From contig NZ_JAJOHV010000051.1 in NCBI RefSeq assembly GCF_021129175.1, positions 1 through 33,684 of the forward strand: a stretch of DNA of 33,684 nt, given 5' to 3'. The position numbers and the translations under genes were made by a program. The notes below the pieces were generated by a model. The model was given only the letters and a program-made list of their open reading frames with translations. It did not search any database and was not told where the DNA came from. The DNA comes from Chromobacterium piscinae (GTDB lineage: Bacteria > Pseudomonadota > Gammaproteobacteria > Burkholderiales > Chromobacteriaceae). Shown here one piece after another: positions 7,915 through 15,476 of this stretch; the stretch's first letter is position 1; each line of letters starts with the position of its first letter.

Positions 7915-8823
7915 ATGGCGAGAGGCGTAGAGGGCAATCTGGAAGGGCTGCAGATCTTCGTGGCGGTGGCGGAGGCTGGCGGCTTCACCGCCGCCGCGGA
8001 GCGGCTAGGGATGACCAAGGCCAACGTCAGTCTGCAGGTGGGCCGGCTGGAGGCGCAGCTGGGCGCGACGCTGTTCACCCGCACTACGCGCCGGGTGAAG
8101 CTGACCGAGGCCGGCCAGGCCTTGTACCTGGACGCCCAGCCGGCGCTGGCCGCCTTGCGCGACGCGCTGCTGCAGGCCGGCCATGGCGCGGCGGCGTTGT
8201 CCGGCACGCTGCGGCTGACCGCGCCGGTCAGCCATATGGCGGAATCGGTGGCGCCGGCGGCCACCCAGTTCATCCGCCGGCATCCCGGGCTGCAGCTGGA
8301 GCTGCACGCGATCGACCGCATGGTGGACCTGGTGGCCGAGGGCATGGATCTCGCCATTCGCCTGGGCACGTTGCGCGACTCCTCACTCAGGGCGCTGAAG
8401 CTAGGAGAATTCGCCCAGCGGCTGGTGGCGTCGCCGGCCTATCTGCGCGAGCGGGGCATGCCCGGCCACCCTGGCGAACTGGTTGGGCATGACTGGGTGG
8501 CGCTGACACTGCTGAAGACGCCGCTGACCTGGTGCTTCGCCGGCAGGGACGGCGAGGAGGAGACGGTGAGGATGCGCGCCCGGATCAAGGTGGATTCCGC
8601 CGCCTCGCTGCGCTCGCTGCTGCTGGCTGGGGCGGGGATGTCGGTGCTGGATTCGTTCAGCGTGCAGGAGGATCTGCGCCAGGGCCGGCTGGTCCACTTG
8701 CTGCCGCAGTGGACCTTGCCCAAGGGCGGCGTCTACGCGGTGTTTCCGCCGGGCCGCCACGCGCCGGCGGCGGCGCGCGCTTTTGTCGAGTTTTACCGGG
8801 TGATGTTGGCGCGTCCGGCCTGA
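7915..8823 (+). CDS. LysR-family transcriptional regulator
   Basis: The 302-residue protein has the LysR DNA-binding domain near residues 7-66 (LQIFVAVAEAGGFTAAAERLGM-TKANVSLQVGRLEA) and a substrate-binding domain ending in PKGGVYAVFPPGRHAPAAARAFVEF. The ATG at 7915 gives a normal N-terminus; a TTG thirty bases upstream is in frame but less likely. It is divergent from the oxidoreductase gene across 133 bp rich in A+T near its own start, where promoter and operator sequences should lie. Its 3' end overlaps the next, convergent LysR gene by 31 bp. Confidence 0.92.
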   Translation: MARGVEGNLEGLQIFVAVAEAGGFTAAAERLGMTKANVSLQVGRLEAQLGATLFTRTTRRVKLTEAGQALYLDAQPALAALRDALLQAGHGAAALSGTLRLTAPVSHMAESVAPAATQFIRRHPGLQLELHAIDRMVDLVAEGMDLAIRLGTLRDSSLRALKLGEFAQRLVASPAYLRERGMPGHPGELVGHDWVALTLLKTPLTWCFAGRDGEEETVRMRARIKVDSAASLRSLLLAGAGMSVLDSFSVQEDLRQGRLVHLLPQWTLPKGGVYAVFPPGRHAPAAARAFVEFYRVMLARPA

Positions 8824-9743
8824 TCCATCTGATTTTCCGGCAACGCGGCGGAGACGCGCGGCAGCACGAAATCGATGAAGGTCTGGTATTTTCGCGTCAG
8901 CGGCGCGCGGAACGGGTGGACCAGGTAGATCGGCCAATAGTCGCAATGCCATTCCGGCAGCACCCGCGTCAGCTCGCCGTCGCGCAAATGGCTTTGCACC
9001 GCGTAATCGGCCAGCATCGTGATGCCGTGCCCTTTCAGCGCCAGATGGGTTCGCAGCGGATAGTCGTTCAGGTAGAAAAGCGCGCCGACGGGCTGGGACA
9101 GCAGCTGCTCGCCGCGCGTGAGCTGGAGTCCGCCGCGCTGCTCGGACTCCATCACCAGCAGCCGGTGCGCGGCCAGGTCGGCGGGCTGGCGGATGACCGG
9201 GTGGCGGGCCAGGTAGGCCGGCGACGCGTATAGATTCTCGCTGGCGTAGCCGGCCAGCCGCGCTACCAGCCTGTCGTCGTGAATGGTATGGGAGCGCGCC
9301 GAGCGCAGGCAGAAGTCCAGCACGTCGGCCACCGGGTCCTGCAGCCGGTTGTTCACTTCCAGCGACAGCTGCAAGCCGGAGTGCGAGGCGGCGAGCTCGC
9401 TCAGCGCCGGGCCCAGCACGTGCTGGGCCAGCGACGAGGTGGTGCTGACCGTGAGCGGGCCCTCGACGTCGCTTTGCGTTTCATCCACCGCCATCCGCGC
9501 CTGAGCCACGGTCTCCCGCAGCCTGGCCGCGTGCGGGCGCAGCCGTTCGCCGGCCTCGGTCAGCGCCATCTTGCGCGTGGTGCGCAGCACCAGCGCCGCG
9601 CCCATTTCCCGTTCCAGCTCCTTGATCCGCGCGCTGACCAGGCTTTTGTGGCAATCCAGCAGATCGGCGGCGGCGGTGAAGCTGCCGGCGCGCGCCAGCG
9701 CGTCGAAGGCCAATAGGTTGTCTGGCGACGGCATTGTTTTCAT
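8793..9743 (-). CDS. LysR-family transcriptional regulator
   Basis: The 316-residue protein shows the LysR helix-turn-helix at about residues 8-67 (LLAFDALARAGSFTAAADLL-DCHKSLVSARIKELE) and an effector domain. In the C-terminal part FRAPLTRKYQTFIDFVLPRVS matches the usual end of this subfamily (CrgA/DmlR-like). The ATG at 9743 is chosen because it begins the standard domain; an in-frame ATG 66 bases upstream would add an unlikely leader. No obvious target lies directly upstream except a tiny divergent reading frame at 9840. Confidence 0.9.
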   Translation of the reverse strand: MKTMPSPDNLLAFDALARAGSFTAAADLLDCHKSLVSARIKELEREMGAALVLRTTRKMALTEAGERLRPHAARLRETVAQARMAVDETQSDVEGPLTVSTTSSLAQHVLGPALSELAASHSGLQLSLEVNNRLQDPVADVLDFCLRSARSHTIHDDRLVARLAGYASENLYASPAYLARHPVIRQPADLAAHRLLVMESEQRGGLQLTRGEQLLSQPVGALFYLNDYPLRTHLALKGHGITMLADYAVQSHLRDGELTRVLPEWHCDYWPIYLVHPFRAPLTRKYQTFIDFVLPRVSAALPENQMDQAGRANITR

Positions 9744-9839
9744 ATCAGGACAATCTTTCCGAAATTGCGCGTTTATTCGCAAGGATTCGAAAACTATCCT
9801 AACACGCATCCCAACCGTACTCAGAAAGCGAGCCGTGCG

Positions 9840-9953
9840 ATGCGTTACCTCTACCGTTTATACCCGTGGCTGTTTCAACGCGAGATCACCATGCGCTGCC
9901 GCCTCAGCCGGCGCCGGCATTGGGAGGCGGAGGCGAGGCGCGTGATGTTTTGA
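9840..9953 (+). CDS. Possible small Arg-rich peptide (37 residues)
   Basis: The reading frame starts MRYLYRLYPWLFQRE and ends in an Arg-rich tail. It fills the otherwise empty space between the LysR start at 9743 and the transporter end at 9962, and is divergent from the LysR gene. It resembles small basic proteins common in betaproteobacteria but matches no family I can name. The ribosome binding site is weak. It may be spurious. Confidence 0.25.
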   Translation: MRYLYRLYPWLFQREITMRCRLSRRRHWEAEARRVMF

Positions 9954-9961
9954 CATCGCGG

Positions 9962-11341
9962 TCAGCGCGTCGCCGCGAGCGGCGACGCCTCTCGTTCCGC
10001 GGCGGGAATCCGGCTGGCCGCCCAGGCCGCGCCCAGCGTCGCCAGCGCGGCCAGGCCGAGGCCGATCGGCAGCGCCTGGCGCGGGTCGGCGCTGTGGCCC
10101 ACCACCAGCGCCGCGCCGGCGGTTCCGACCAGGGAGCCGGTCTGGCGGATGGCGTTCAGCACCGCGGATGCGGTGCCGGATAGTTGCGGCGGCGCGCTTT
10201 CCAGCACGGTGGCGGTCATCGGCGCGATGGCGAGCGCGGTGCCCAGCGCCAGCGGCAGCATGGCCAGCAGCGACCAGGCCAGCGCATGGCCGTCGGCGAG
10301 GGCCAGCAGCAGATAGCCGGCGGCGGAGAGCAGCAGGCCGCCGCGCATCTGGCGGCGGGCCCCCAATCTCGGCAACAGGCGTCCGGCGGCGACGTTGCCG
10401 GCGATCAGGCAGGCGGCCAGCGGCAGCATGGCTAGGCCGGCATGCAGCGCGTCCAGGCCCAGCCCCTGCTGCAGATAAAGGCTGAGCAGCAGCAGGCTGC
10501 CGAAATAGGCGACGCCGATGGCGAAGCCCACCCAGTTGGCGGCGGCGAAGGCGGGATGGCGGAACAGCTCCGGCGGCACCATCGCCTGCGGGTTGGCTTG
10601 CTCCAGCCGCCAGAACAGCCGGACGCCGGCGGCGATGGCCAGCAACAGGGCGAGCAGGACGGGCGCCGGCAGGCGCGGCCCCTCGATCAGCGCGTAGCTG
10701 GCCAGCGACAGCGTCAGCATGCCGGCGGCCTGGCCCGGCAGGTCCGCGCCGCGGGACGGCGACGCTTCCCGGAAGGGCACCACGAAGGGGATGGCCAGCA
10801 AGGCGGCGAGGCCGATGGGCACATTGATCAGGAAAGCGCCGCGCCAGCCCAGCGGCCCCAGCAGCAGGCCGCCCAGCACCGGGCCCGCCGCCGCGGCGCT
10901 GGCGGACAGGCCGCCGTACAGGCCGACGGCGCGCGCGCGTTCGGCCGGATGGGGGAAAGCGTGGCGCAGCAGGCCGAGCGAGCTGGGGATGAACAACGCG
11001 GCGGCCATCCCTTGCAGCAGCCGGAAGAGGATCAGCGTTTGCGCGCCGGGCGCGAATCCGCACAGCAGCGAGGCCAGCACGAACAGGGCCAGTCCCCAGG
11101 CCAGCATCCGCCGCGGGCCGAAGCGGTCGGCCAGCCAGCCGGCGCTGAGCATCAGGCCGGCGAAGCCGAGCGCGTAGGCGTCCACGATCCAGGTGAGCTG
11201 GCTGAGGCTGGCGTTCAGGCTGCGTTGCAGCGCGGGCAGCGCCAGGTTGACGATATTGGTGTCCAGCACTGCCATGAACATGCCGGCGCTGAGCGCCAGC
11301 AGGGTGGGCAGGCCGGTCTGGACTGGCTTGGCGTGGGACAT
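9962..11341 (-). CDS. MFS transporter, DHA2 family drug exporter
   Basis: The 459-residue protein has about 14 hydrophobic helices. The DHA2 motif D appears in the first helix as MAVLDTNIVNLALPALQ. The motif A region reads GWLADRFGPRRML, and GWRGAFLINVPIG follows helix 6. This is a proton-driven exporter of small hydrophobic compounds. The ATG at 11341 begins MSHAKPVQTG just before helix 1; longer in-frame starts would run across the divergent promoter. The divergent LysR gene at 11463 is the likely regulator. Confidence 0.93.
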   Translation of the reverse strand: MSHAKPVQTGLPTLLALSAGMFMAVLDTNIVNLALPALQRSLNASLSQLTWIVDAYALGFAGLMLSAGWLADRFGPRRMLAWGLALFVLASLLCGFAPGAQTLILFRLLQGMAAALFIPSSLGLLRHAFPHPAERARAVGLYGGLSASAAAAGPVLGGLLLGPLGWRGAFLINVPIGLAALLAIPFVVPFREASPSRGADLPGQAAGMLTLSLASYALIEGPRLPAPVLLALLLAIAAGVRLFWRLEQANPQAMVPPELFRHPAFAAANWVGFAIGVAYFGSLLLLSLYLQQGLGLDALHAGLAMLPLAACLIAGNVAAGRLLPRLGARRQMRGGLLLSAAGYLLLALADGHALAWSLLAMLPLALGTALAIAPMTATVLESAPPQLSGTASAVLNAIRQTGSLVGTAGAALVVGHSADPRQALPIGLGLAALATLGAAWAASRIPAAEREASPLAATR

Positions 11342-11422
11342 GGATGGAGTCTGTGGAAGAAACATGCCGGCCATGCTAGGCGAGAATGTGATGCGTAAAA
11401 ATAGACAAATATGCTGAATGAT

Positions 11423-11438
11423 GATGCAATTTCGCATC
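11423..11438. promoter_or_regulatory. Inverted repeat GATGC-N6-GCATC, possible LysR site
   Basis: A dyad of two 5-bp half-sites lies in the 121-bp region between the divergent DHA2 transporter and LysR genes. It fits the size of a LysR recognition dyad. The only support is symmetry and location. Confidence 0.35.
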
Positions 11439-11462
11439 TATTCAATGGCAGGCAGGCGCAAC

Positions 11463-12332
11463 ATGAACTGGGACAACGCCCGTTTCTTTCTCACCCTCGC
11501 CCGCGCGGGCACGCTGCGCGCCGCCGCGCAGCAGCTGGGCGTGGACCAGGCCACGGTGGGCCGGCGCCTGCAGGCTTTCGAGGCCGAGATCGGCGGCCGG
11601 CTGTTTTTGCGCACGCCGCAGGGCTACCAGCTGAGCGAGTCCGGCGCGATGCTGCTGGCCGACGCCGAGCGGATGGAAGCCGCCGCCGACGCCTTCAGCC
11701 GCAAGGCCGCGCACAGTGATCGCCAACTGGCCGGGCCGGTGCGCATCGCCGCCACCGACACCGTGGCCGAGGCCTTCGTCATCCCTGCGCTGGCCGAGTT
11801 GTCGCGACGGCATCCGGAGCTGGAGTTCACGCTGCTGACCGGCTTGTCGCTCAGCGACGTGGCGGCCGGCGAGGTGGATTTCGCCATCCGCAGCCTGCGG
11901 CCGGATAGGGGCGAGGTGCTGGTGCGCAAGCTGGCCGCCATCGACATGAGCCTGTACGCGTCGCCGGACTACTTGGCGCGGCGCGGATGGCCGCTGTCCG
12001 GCGACGGCTTCGCCGGCCACGAGCTGCTGATGTTCCCGCGCGACACCGTGCCGCGCCACTGGCAGCGGCTGTGCGGCGAAAGCGTGGACCAGGCCCGCAT
12101 CGCCTTGCAGGCCAATTCGCAGCTGACCCTGCGGCAGGCGGCGCTGGCCGGCATGGGCATCGCCATGTTGTCCTGCTTCATCGCCGATGAGGACGCCGGG
12201 CTGGAGCGGGTGTGGCCGGATCGGGTAGATCCGGTGGACATGTGGCTGGTGCTGCATCCGGATTTGCAGCAGGTGGCGCGGGTGAGGGCGGCGGTGGAGG
12301 CGATCGCGGCGGTGTTTGATGCGGGAAGGTGA
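11463..12332 (+). CDS. LysR-family transcriptional regulator
   Basis: The 289-residue protein starts MNWDNARFFLTLARAGTLRAA, the typical N-terminus of the LysR subfamily in which the motif ATVGRRLQAFEAEIGG-RLFLRTPQGY follows. The effector domain runs from about residue 90 to the end. The ATG at 11463 is preferred over 11445 and 11418 because it places the helix-turn-helix at the usual distance. It is divergent from the DHA2 transporter and probably controls it. Its end faces the R-body operon end across a shared hairpin. Confidence 0.9.
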   Translation: MNWDNARFFLTLARAGTLRAAAQQLGVDQATVGRRLQAFEAEIGGRLFLRTPQGYQLSESGAMLLADAERMEAAADAFSRKAAHSDRQLAGPVRIAATDTVAEAFVIPALAELSRRHPELEFTLLTGLSLSDVAAGEVDFAIRSLRPDRGEVLVRKLAAIDMSLYASPDYLARRGWPLSGDGFAGHELLMFPRDTVPRHWQRLCGESVDQARIALQANSQLTLRQAALAGMGIAMLSCFIADEDAGLERVWPDRVDPVDMWLVLHPDLQQVARVRAAVEAIAAVFDAGR

Positions 12333-12333
12333 T

Positions 12334-12359
12334 AAAAAAGACGCCCCGTTGCCGGGGCG
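12334..12359 (-). terminator. Rho-independent terminator of the rebB operon
   Basis: A 7-bp G+C stem (CGCCCCG / CGGGGCG, 12342-12348 and 12353-12359) with a four-base loop is followed, on the minus strand, by six T. It lies 33 bp after the last rebB gene, so it should end the R-body operon. It may also stop the convergent LysR transcript. Confidence 0.85.
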
Positions 12360-12392
12360 ATGGAGGCTGTAAGAAACAGTCGGGGAAGGGGA

Positions 12393-12701
12393 TTAACGCT
12401 GGAAGCTTTGCAGCACGGCCAGCAGACTGGTCAGGTTGTCGGCGATGCCGCCCTGGCCGATCTTTTCCGAGCCGGCGGCGGCGGCCATGGTGTTCATGCT
12501 GTAGATCTGCAGGATGCCCTGGTTGGCCGCCGCTTGCGCCAGCGTGTTTTGTTGTTGTTGGGCCGCCACCGCGTTCTGGAACAGAATGCCGGTGGAGTGG
12601 GCCATGGTCTGGTAGATGGAACCCATCGCCATGGCCGGCGCTTCGCCCAGCACTTTCACATTGGATTGGGTGACGGCGTCGGTGATTTGGTCTAGTGCCA
12701 T
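12393..12701 (-). CDS. rebB: RebB-family R-body protein (tandem copy, last gene)
   Basis: The 102-residue protein belongs to the RebB ('killing trait') family. It starts with the family hallmark QITDAVTQSNVKVLGEAPAM near residue 5, continues MGSIYQTMAHSTGILFQNAV and AQQQQNTLAQAA, and ends in a hydrophobic SLLAVLQSF. RebB proteins polymerise into R-bodies, ribbons rolled in the cytoplasm that extend as long needles. It is the most divergent of three adjacent copies (GIADNLTSLL conserved; AAAANQ instead of ASTNM). The start has CAGGAGC upstream. It lies 31 bp after the next rebB gene and just before the terminator. Confidence 0.93.
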   Translation of the reverse strand: MALDQITDAVTQSNVKVLGEAPAMAMGSIYQTMAHSTGILFQNAVAAQQQQNTLAQAAANQGILQIYSMNTMAAAAGSEKIGQGGIADNLTSLLAVLQSFQR

Positions 12702-12732
12702 TGCACAGCTCCTGGTTTAGCGGTGGAAGGGA

Positions 12733-13050
12733 TCAGCGCTGATAGCTTTGCAGCACGGTCAGCAGACTGGTCAGGTTGTCGGCTACGCCGCCCTGGGCCA
12801 TCTTTTCGGTGCCCGCCGCGTCGGCCATGGTGTCCACGCTGTAGATCTGCATCACTCCCATATTGGTGGACGCTTGGGCCAGCGTGTTTTGCTGTTGCTG
12901 CGCCGAGATGGCGTTTTCGAACAGGATGCCGGTGGAGTGGGCCATGGTCTGGTAGATGGAGCCCAGCGCCATGGCGGGCGCTTCGGCCAGCACCTTGACG
13001 TTGGCTTGGGTGACGGCGTCGGTGATTTGCGGATTGACGGTGGTTGCCAT
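12733..13050 (-). CDS. rebB: RebB-family R-body protein (middle tandem copy)
   Basis: The 105-residue protein differs from the 13086-13403 copy at only 13 positions, so the two arose by recent tandem duplication. It carries the RebB hallmarks QITDAVTQANVKVLAEAPAM (residues 8-27), the Gln run SAQQQQNTLAQ and the C-terminal GVADNLTSLLTVLQS. It has no signal peptide; R-body monomers assemble in the cytoplasm. AAAGGAAT precedes the ATG at a normal distance. Different copies in one locus may be mixed into the ribbon or set its assembly. Confidence 0.95.
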   Translation of the reverse strand: MATTVNPQITDAVTQANVKVLAEAPAMALGSIYQTMAHSTGILFENAISAQQQQNTLAQASTNMGVMQIYSVDTMADAAGTEKMAQGGVADNLTSLLTVLQSYQR

Positions 13051-13085
13051 TTAACGGGATTCCTTTCGGTGGATGGAGACGGGGC

Positions 13086-13403
13086 TTAGCGGCGGAACGA
13101 TTGCAGCACGGTCAGCAGGCTGGTCAGGTTGTCGGCGACGCCGGCTTGAGACATCTTCTCGGTGCCGGCGGCGTCGGCCATGGTGTCCATGCTGTAGATC
13201 TGCATCACGCCCATATTGGAGGCGGCTTGCGCCAGCGTGTTTTGTTGTTGCTGCGCCGAGATGGCGTTTTCGAACAGGATGCCGGTGGAGTGGGCCATGG
13301 TCTGGTACAGCGAGCCCAGCGCCATGGCGGGCGCTTCGCCCAGCACTTTGACGTTGGATTGGGTGACGGCGTCGGTGATTTGTTCGCTTACGATGGTAGC
13401 CAT
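13086..13403 (-). CDS. rebB: RebB-family R-body protein (first tandem copy)
   Basis: The 105-residue protein is the first of the triplet in transcription order. It shows the same conserved core as the others: QITDAVTQSN at residues 8-17, EAPAMALGSLYQTMAHSTG in the middle and TSLLTVLQSF at the end. A strong AAAGGAG site precedes the ATG, consistent with high expression. The 71-bp gap to the upstream coiled-coil gene is long enough for its own promoter, but no clear sigma-70 boxes are seen. Confidence 0.95.
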   Translation of the reverse strand: MATIVSEQITDAVTQSNVKVLGEAPAMALGSLYQTMAHSTGILFENAISAQQQQNTLAQAASNMGVMQIYSMDTMADAAGTEKMSQAGVADNLTSLLTVLQSFRR

Positions 13404-13474
13404 GTGTTTGACTCCTTTGGATTGGGAATGAAAGGCACATGAATCGGGGCGCTGCTGCGGTTTGCCCTTGATTG

Positions 13475-14089
13475 TCAGTGCTGCTCTGTGGACGGCGGGT
13501 CTTGCGGCTTGTGAACGTTCTGCGCATCGGTTTGAGCGGAGCTGGCTGCGGACGGCGTATCGGGCGCGGCCGCTTCCGCGGCTTCTTTCGCTTCCAGCCG
13601 CGCCACCAGCGCCTGTAGCTGCTGGTTCAGCGGACCAAAGTACTGGTTGAAGCAGTTCTCCACTTCCTTGCGCGCCAAGTTGGACAGATGATCGGCGATC
13701 TGAGCCATCGCCAATTGGCTGCCGGGCTTCAAACCATTGCCCATCGGCTGCATCGCGGCGGGTCGCAGCTCGGATAGGGTTTTGCTGCCTTCCAGCAACT
13801 TGAGAATGGCCTGTTCCTCCGCCTCCTGTACTTGCAAAGCCTTGGATGAGCTGGTCTGGATCGTTTGCAGAATGTCTTTCACGCTGGCGCCCGCTTTGGC
13901 CTGGCTCTGGCTGATGGCTTGCTGCGCTTGCTGTTTGGCCTGCTGGGTGGCGCCCAGCGGGGCGGGCGGCTGGCTCTGGATATTTTGCTGCAGGCTGAGC
14001 AGTTGTTGTTCTTCCTCTGCCTCGAGCGGTCTCTCCAAGTACTGTTCGGCAACCTGGCGTAGCTGGGGATTAAGCGTGCCGTCAGCCAT
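13475..14089 (-). CDS. Gln/Ala-rich coiled-coil protein of the reb locus
   Basis: The 204-residue protein matches no family I recognise. It is highly charged and Gln-rich, with probable coiled coil at about residues 15-100 (EAEEEQQLLSLQQ; QAKQQAQQAISQSQAKAG; LQVQEAEEQAILKLLEG). A helical segment follows near 125-170 (ARKEVENCFNQYFGPLNQQ), then a disordered Ala/Ser/Pro tail. There is no signal peptide or membrane helix. CGGAGG precedes the ATG. It sits directly before the rebB triplet and is probably cotranscribed, so it could be an R-body assembly or scaffold factor; that role is inference. Confidence 0.8.
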   Translation of the reverse strand: MADGTLNPQLRQVAEQYLERPLEAEEEQQLLSLQQNIQSQPPAPLGATQQAKQQAQQAISQSQAKAGASVKDILQTIQTSSSKALQVQEAEEQAILKLLEGSKTLSELRPAAMQPMGNGLKPGSQLAMAQIADHLSNLARKEVENCFNQYFGPLNQQLQALVARLEAKEAAEAAAPDTPSAASSAQTDAQNVHKPQDPPSTEQH

Positions 14090-14213
14090 GGCAGCCTCCG
14101 GCGGTCAATGAAATGGCGAGACGGCGCGCCGCGGCGCGCGCGGACAGGATGGATCGCTGTCTGCCGCAGGGCTGGGCGGGCTTGGCGAGTAGTGGGTTCG
14201 TATGGTTTGGCAT
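14082..14213 (-). CDS. Possible 43-residue leader peptide overlapping the coiled-coil gene
   Basis: This short frame starts with ATG at 14213 after a well-spaced GGAGA. It encodes MPNHTNPLLAKPAQPCGRQR, then an Arg/Ala-rich stretch, and ends in LTAGGCHG. Its stop lies 8 bp inside the following gene, so translation could be coupled. No homologue is known to me. The good ribosome binding site and the overlap are the only support; G+C-rich DNA yields such frames by chance. Confidence 0.3.
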   Translation of the reverse strand: MPNHTNPLLAKPAQPCGRQRSILSARAAARRLAISLTAGGCHG

Positions 14214-14307
14214 GGCGTTTCTCCGGGGGAATGAATGCGAAAACAGCCTGCGCGGCTTGGCCGGCAGACTGTTTGCTGGAACGCCCGGGAGAGCTCCGTG
14301 TGAAGAG

Positions 14308-14748
14308 TCAGGCGACGACGGGCGTCTGGAATAAGGTTTGTTCGGCCAGCCGGCGGCGGCTCAGGCCAGGCAGAACGTTTCCTCCCGCCTTGTTCCAGAG
14401 CGGGAACTGGCCGGCCGCGCCGGTGTAGTCGCCCTTGTTCAGCAGCCGCAGCAGAGTCGAGCTTCGCAGATTGCCCAGGCCCAGGTTGTAGCTGAAGCTG
14501 ACCAGCGCGGAGAACTGGTTGGCGTTCAGCGGCACGGTTACCGCCTTGCCGACGCCGGTTTCGAACTTTTCCAGATCGGTGGCCAGGAGCTGTTCCGCCT
14601 GTTGCTGCGAGATCCGGATGCCGGCTTTCACTTCCGGGCCGGTATGGCCGTAGCCTATGGTCCAGACGCCGACGGCGTCCTGGTAAGCCTGCAGGCGAAC
14701 GCCTTCAAATTGTTTGATCAGATTGATGCCGGCGGTATTGGTTTTCAT
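14308..14748 (-). CDS. GH24 lysozyme (phage T4/R-type endolysin fold) in the reb locus
   Basis: The 146-residue protein has the GH24 muramidase core: Glu15 in the IKQFEG context, Asp24 and Thr30, the E-8-D-5-T triad, followed by GYGHTG. NQFSALVSFSYNLG lies in the middle and SRRRLAEQTLF at the end. It should cleave the glycan of peptidoglycan. It has no signal peptide, signal-anchor or adjacent holin, and no phage structural genes are nearby, so its route to the cell wall is unclear. The start at 14748 is favoured over 14754 because AAGGA is better spaced for it. Among reb genes it could promote cell lysis and R-body release; that is inference. Confidence 0.88.
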   Translation of the reverse strand: MKTNTAGINLIKQFEGVRLQAYQDAVGVWTIGYGHTGPEVKAGIRISQQQAEQLLATDLEKFETGVGKAVTVPLNANQFSALVSFSYNLGLGNLRSSTLLRLLNKGDYTGAAGQFPLWNKAGGNVLPGLSRRRLAEQTLFQTPVVA

Positions 14749-14892
14749 GGTCATGTCCTTTGCGCGGGGAAGCGCCGCCAGGCGGCGGGCGGATACCTAC
14801 TGGTACGGGGAGGGAGGGGCGTCGTGAATGCGGATGGGCTCGGGGAACAGGCTTGAGTGTGGCGCGGAAGGACGGGGCGGAGCAGTTGAAGC

Positions 14893-14914
14893 CGGTCACC
14901 GCGAGCGGTGACCG
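14893..14914 (-). other. Perfect 10-bp hairpin, possible weak terminator
   Basis: CGGTCACCGC and its exact complement are separated by two bases, 20 bp after the stop codon of the helical protein gene at 14935. On the minus strand no T-run follows, so termination would be inefficient or factor-dependent. It may mark the end of the depolymerase operon or act as an mRNA-stabilising hairpin. Confidence 0.4.
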
Positions 14915-14934
14915 TTGGGAGTGATGGGGAGGCG

Positions 14935-15462
14935 TCAGGCGGCGGGGGAGTCGGTCTTGGGCGTCAGGAATTGCTGCAGGCAGTCCATCAGCGCGGGAGA
15001 GAAGCCGGTCAACAGCTGCTGCAGGTCTTCCTGGTGAACGCCCATGCTTTGTTTTGCGCTTTGATGCACGGCGTTGAAGGCCAGCAGGTCGTCGGCGCCG
15101 CCGCGCGAGTCCAGCAGATTGCGCAACAGTTCAAAGCCCTGTTCCCGCCACAGCGTGATCAGCTTCAACTGCCAGTTCATTACTTGGTGGCCGAATTGCT
15201 GGCTGATGTCCTGGCATTGCTGGCAATAGTTGAGCCAGCCGTCGGCGTCGACGTGCTGCTTCCAGGCCTGGCGCCACTGGCTGCTTTCGCCTTGCTGCCA
15301 TTCGTCCAGCCGCTGGCGTTGTTCCAGCCCGGTTTGCAATTTGGCTTTCCAGTCGCCATGGGCGGGGAGCCCGGCGAAAAAGAATTGGCGAAACATCGGA
15401 TGCCAGGCTTGCCAGCCGGTTTCGCCGTTTTGCAGCCAGGCATTCAGCGGATGCGCGTCCAT
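14935..15462 (-). CDS. Helical Trp/Gln-rich protein coupled to the PHB depolymerase (phasin-like?)
   Basis: The 175-residue protein matches no family I can name. It is Trp- and Gln-rich in the N-terminal half (WLQNGETGWQAWHPMFRQFF). A long amphipathic helix lies near residues 85-115 (FGHQVMNWQLKLITLWREQ), followed by AFNAVHQSAKQS. The helical character and the neighbouring PHB depolymerase bring phasins to mind, but no signature proves it. ATG 15462 has a well-spaced AAAGGA. An alternative ATG at 15480 overlaps the depolymerase stop as ATGA but lacks a ribosome site. Either way the two genes are translationally linked. No signal peptide is seen, unlike its partner. Confidence 0.75.
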   Translation of the reverse strand: MDAHPLNAWLQNGETGWQAWHPMFRQFFFAGLPAHGDWKAKLQTGLEQRQRLDEWQQGESSQWRQAWKQHVDADGWLNYCQQCQDISQQFGHQVMNWQLKLITLWREQGFELLRNLLDSRGGADDLLAFNAVHQSAKQSMGVHQEDLQQLLTGFSPALMDCLQQFLTPKTDSPAA

Positions 15463-15476
15463 ATCGGGTTTTCCTT

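Noticed and set aside
12393-13403. CRISPR-like or simple tandem DNA repeats
   Set aside because: The repetition is of whole coding genes of about 350 bp with normal starts and stops, not short repeats with spacers. No CRISPR array was seen anywhere in the window.
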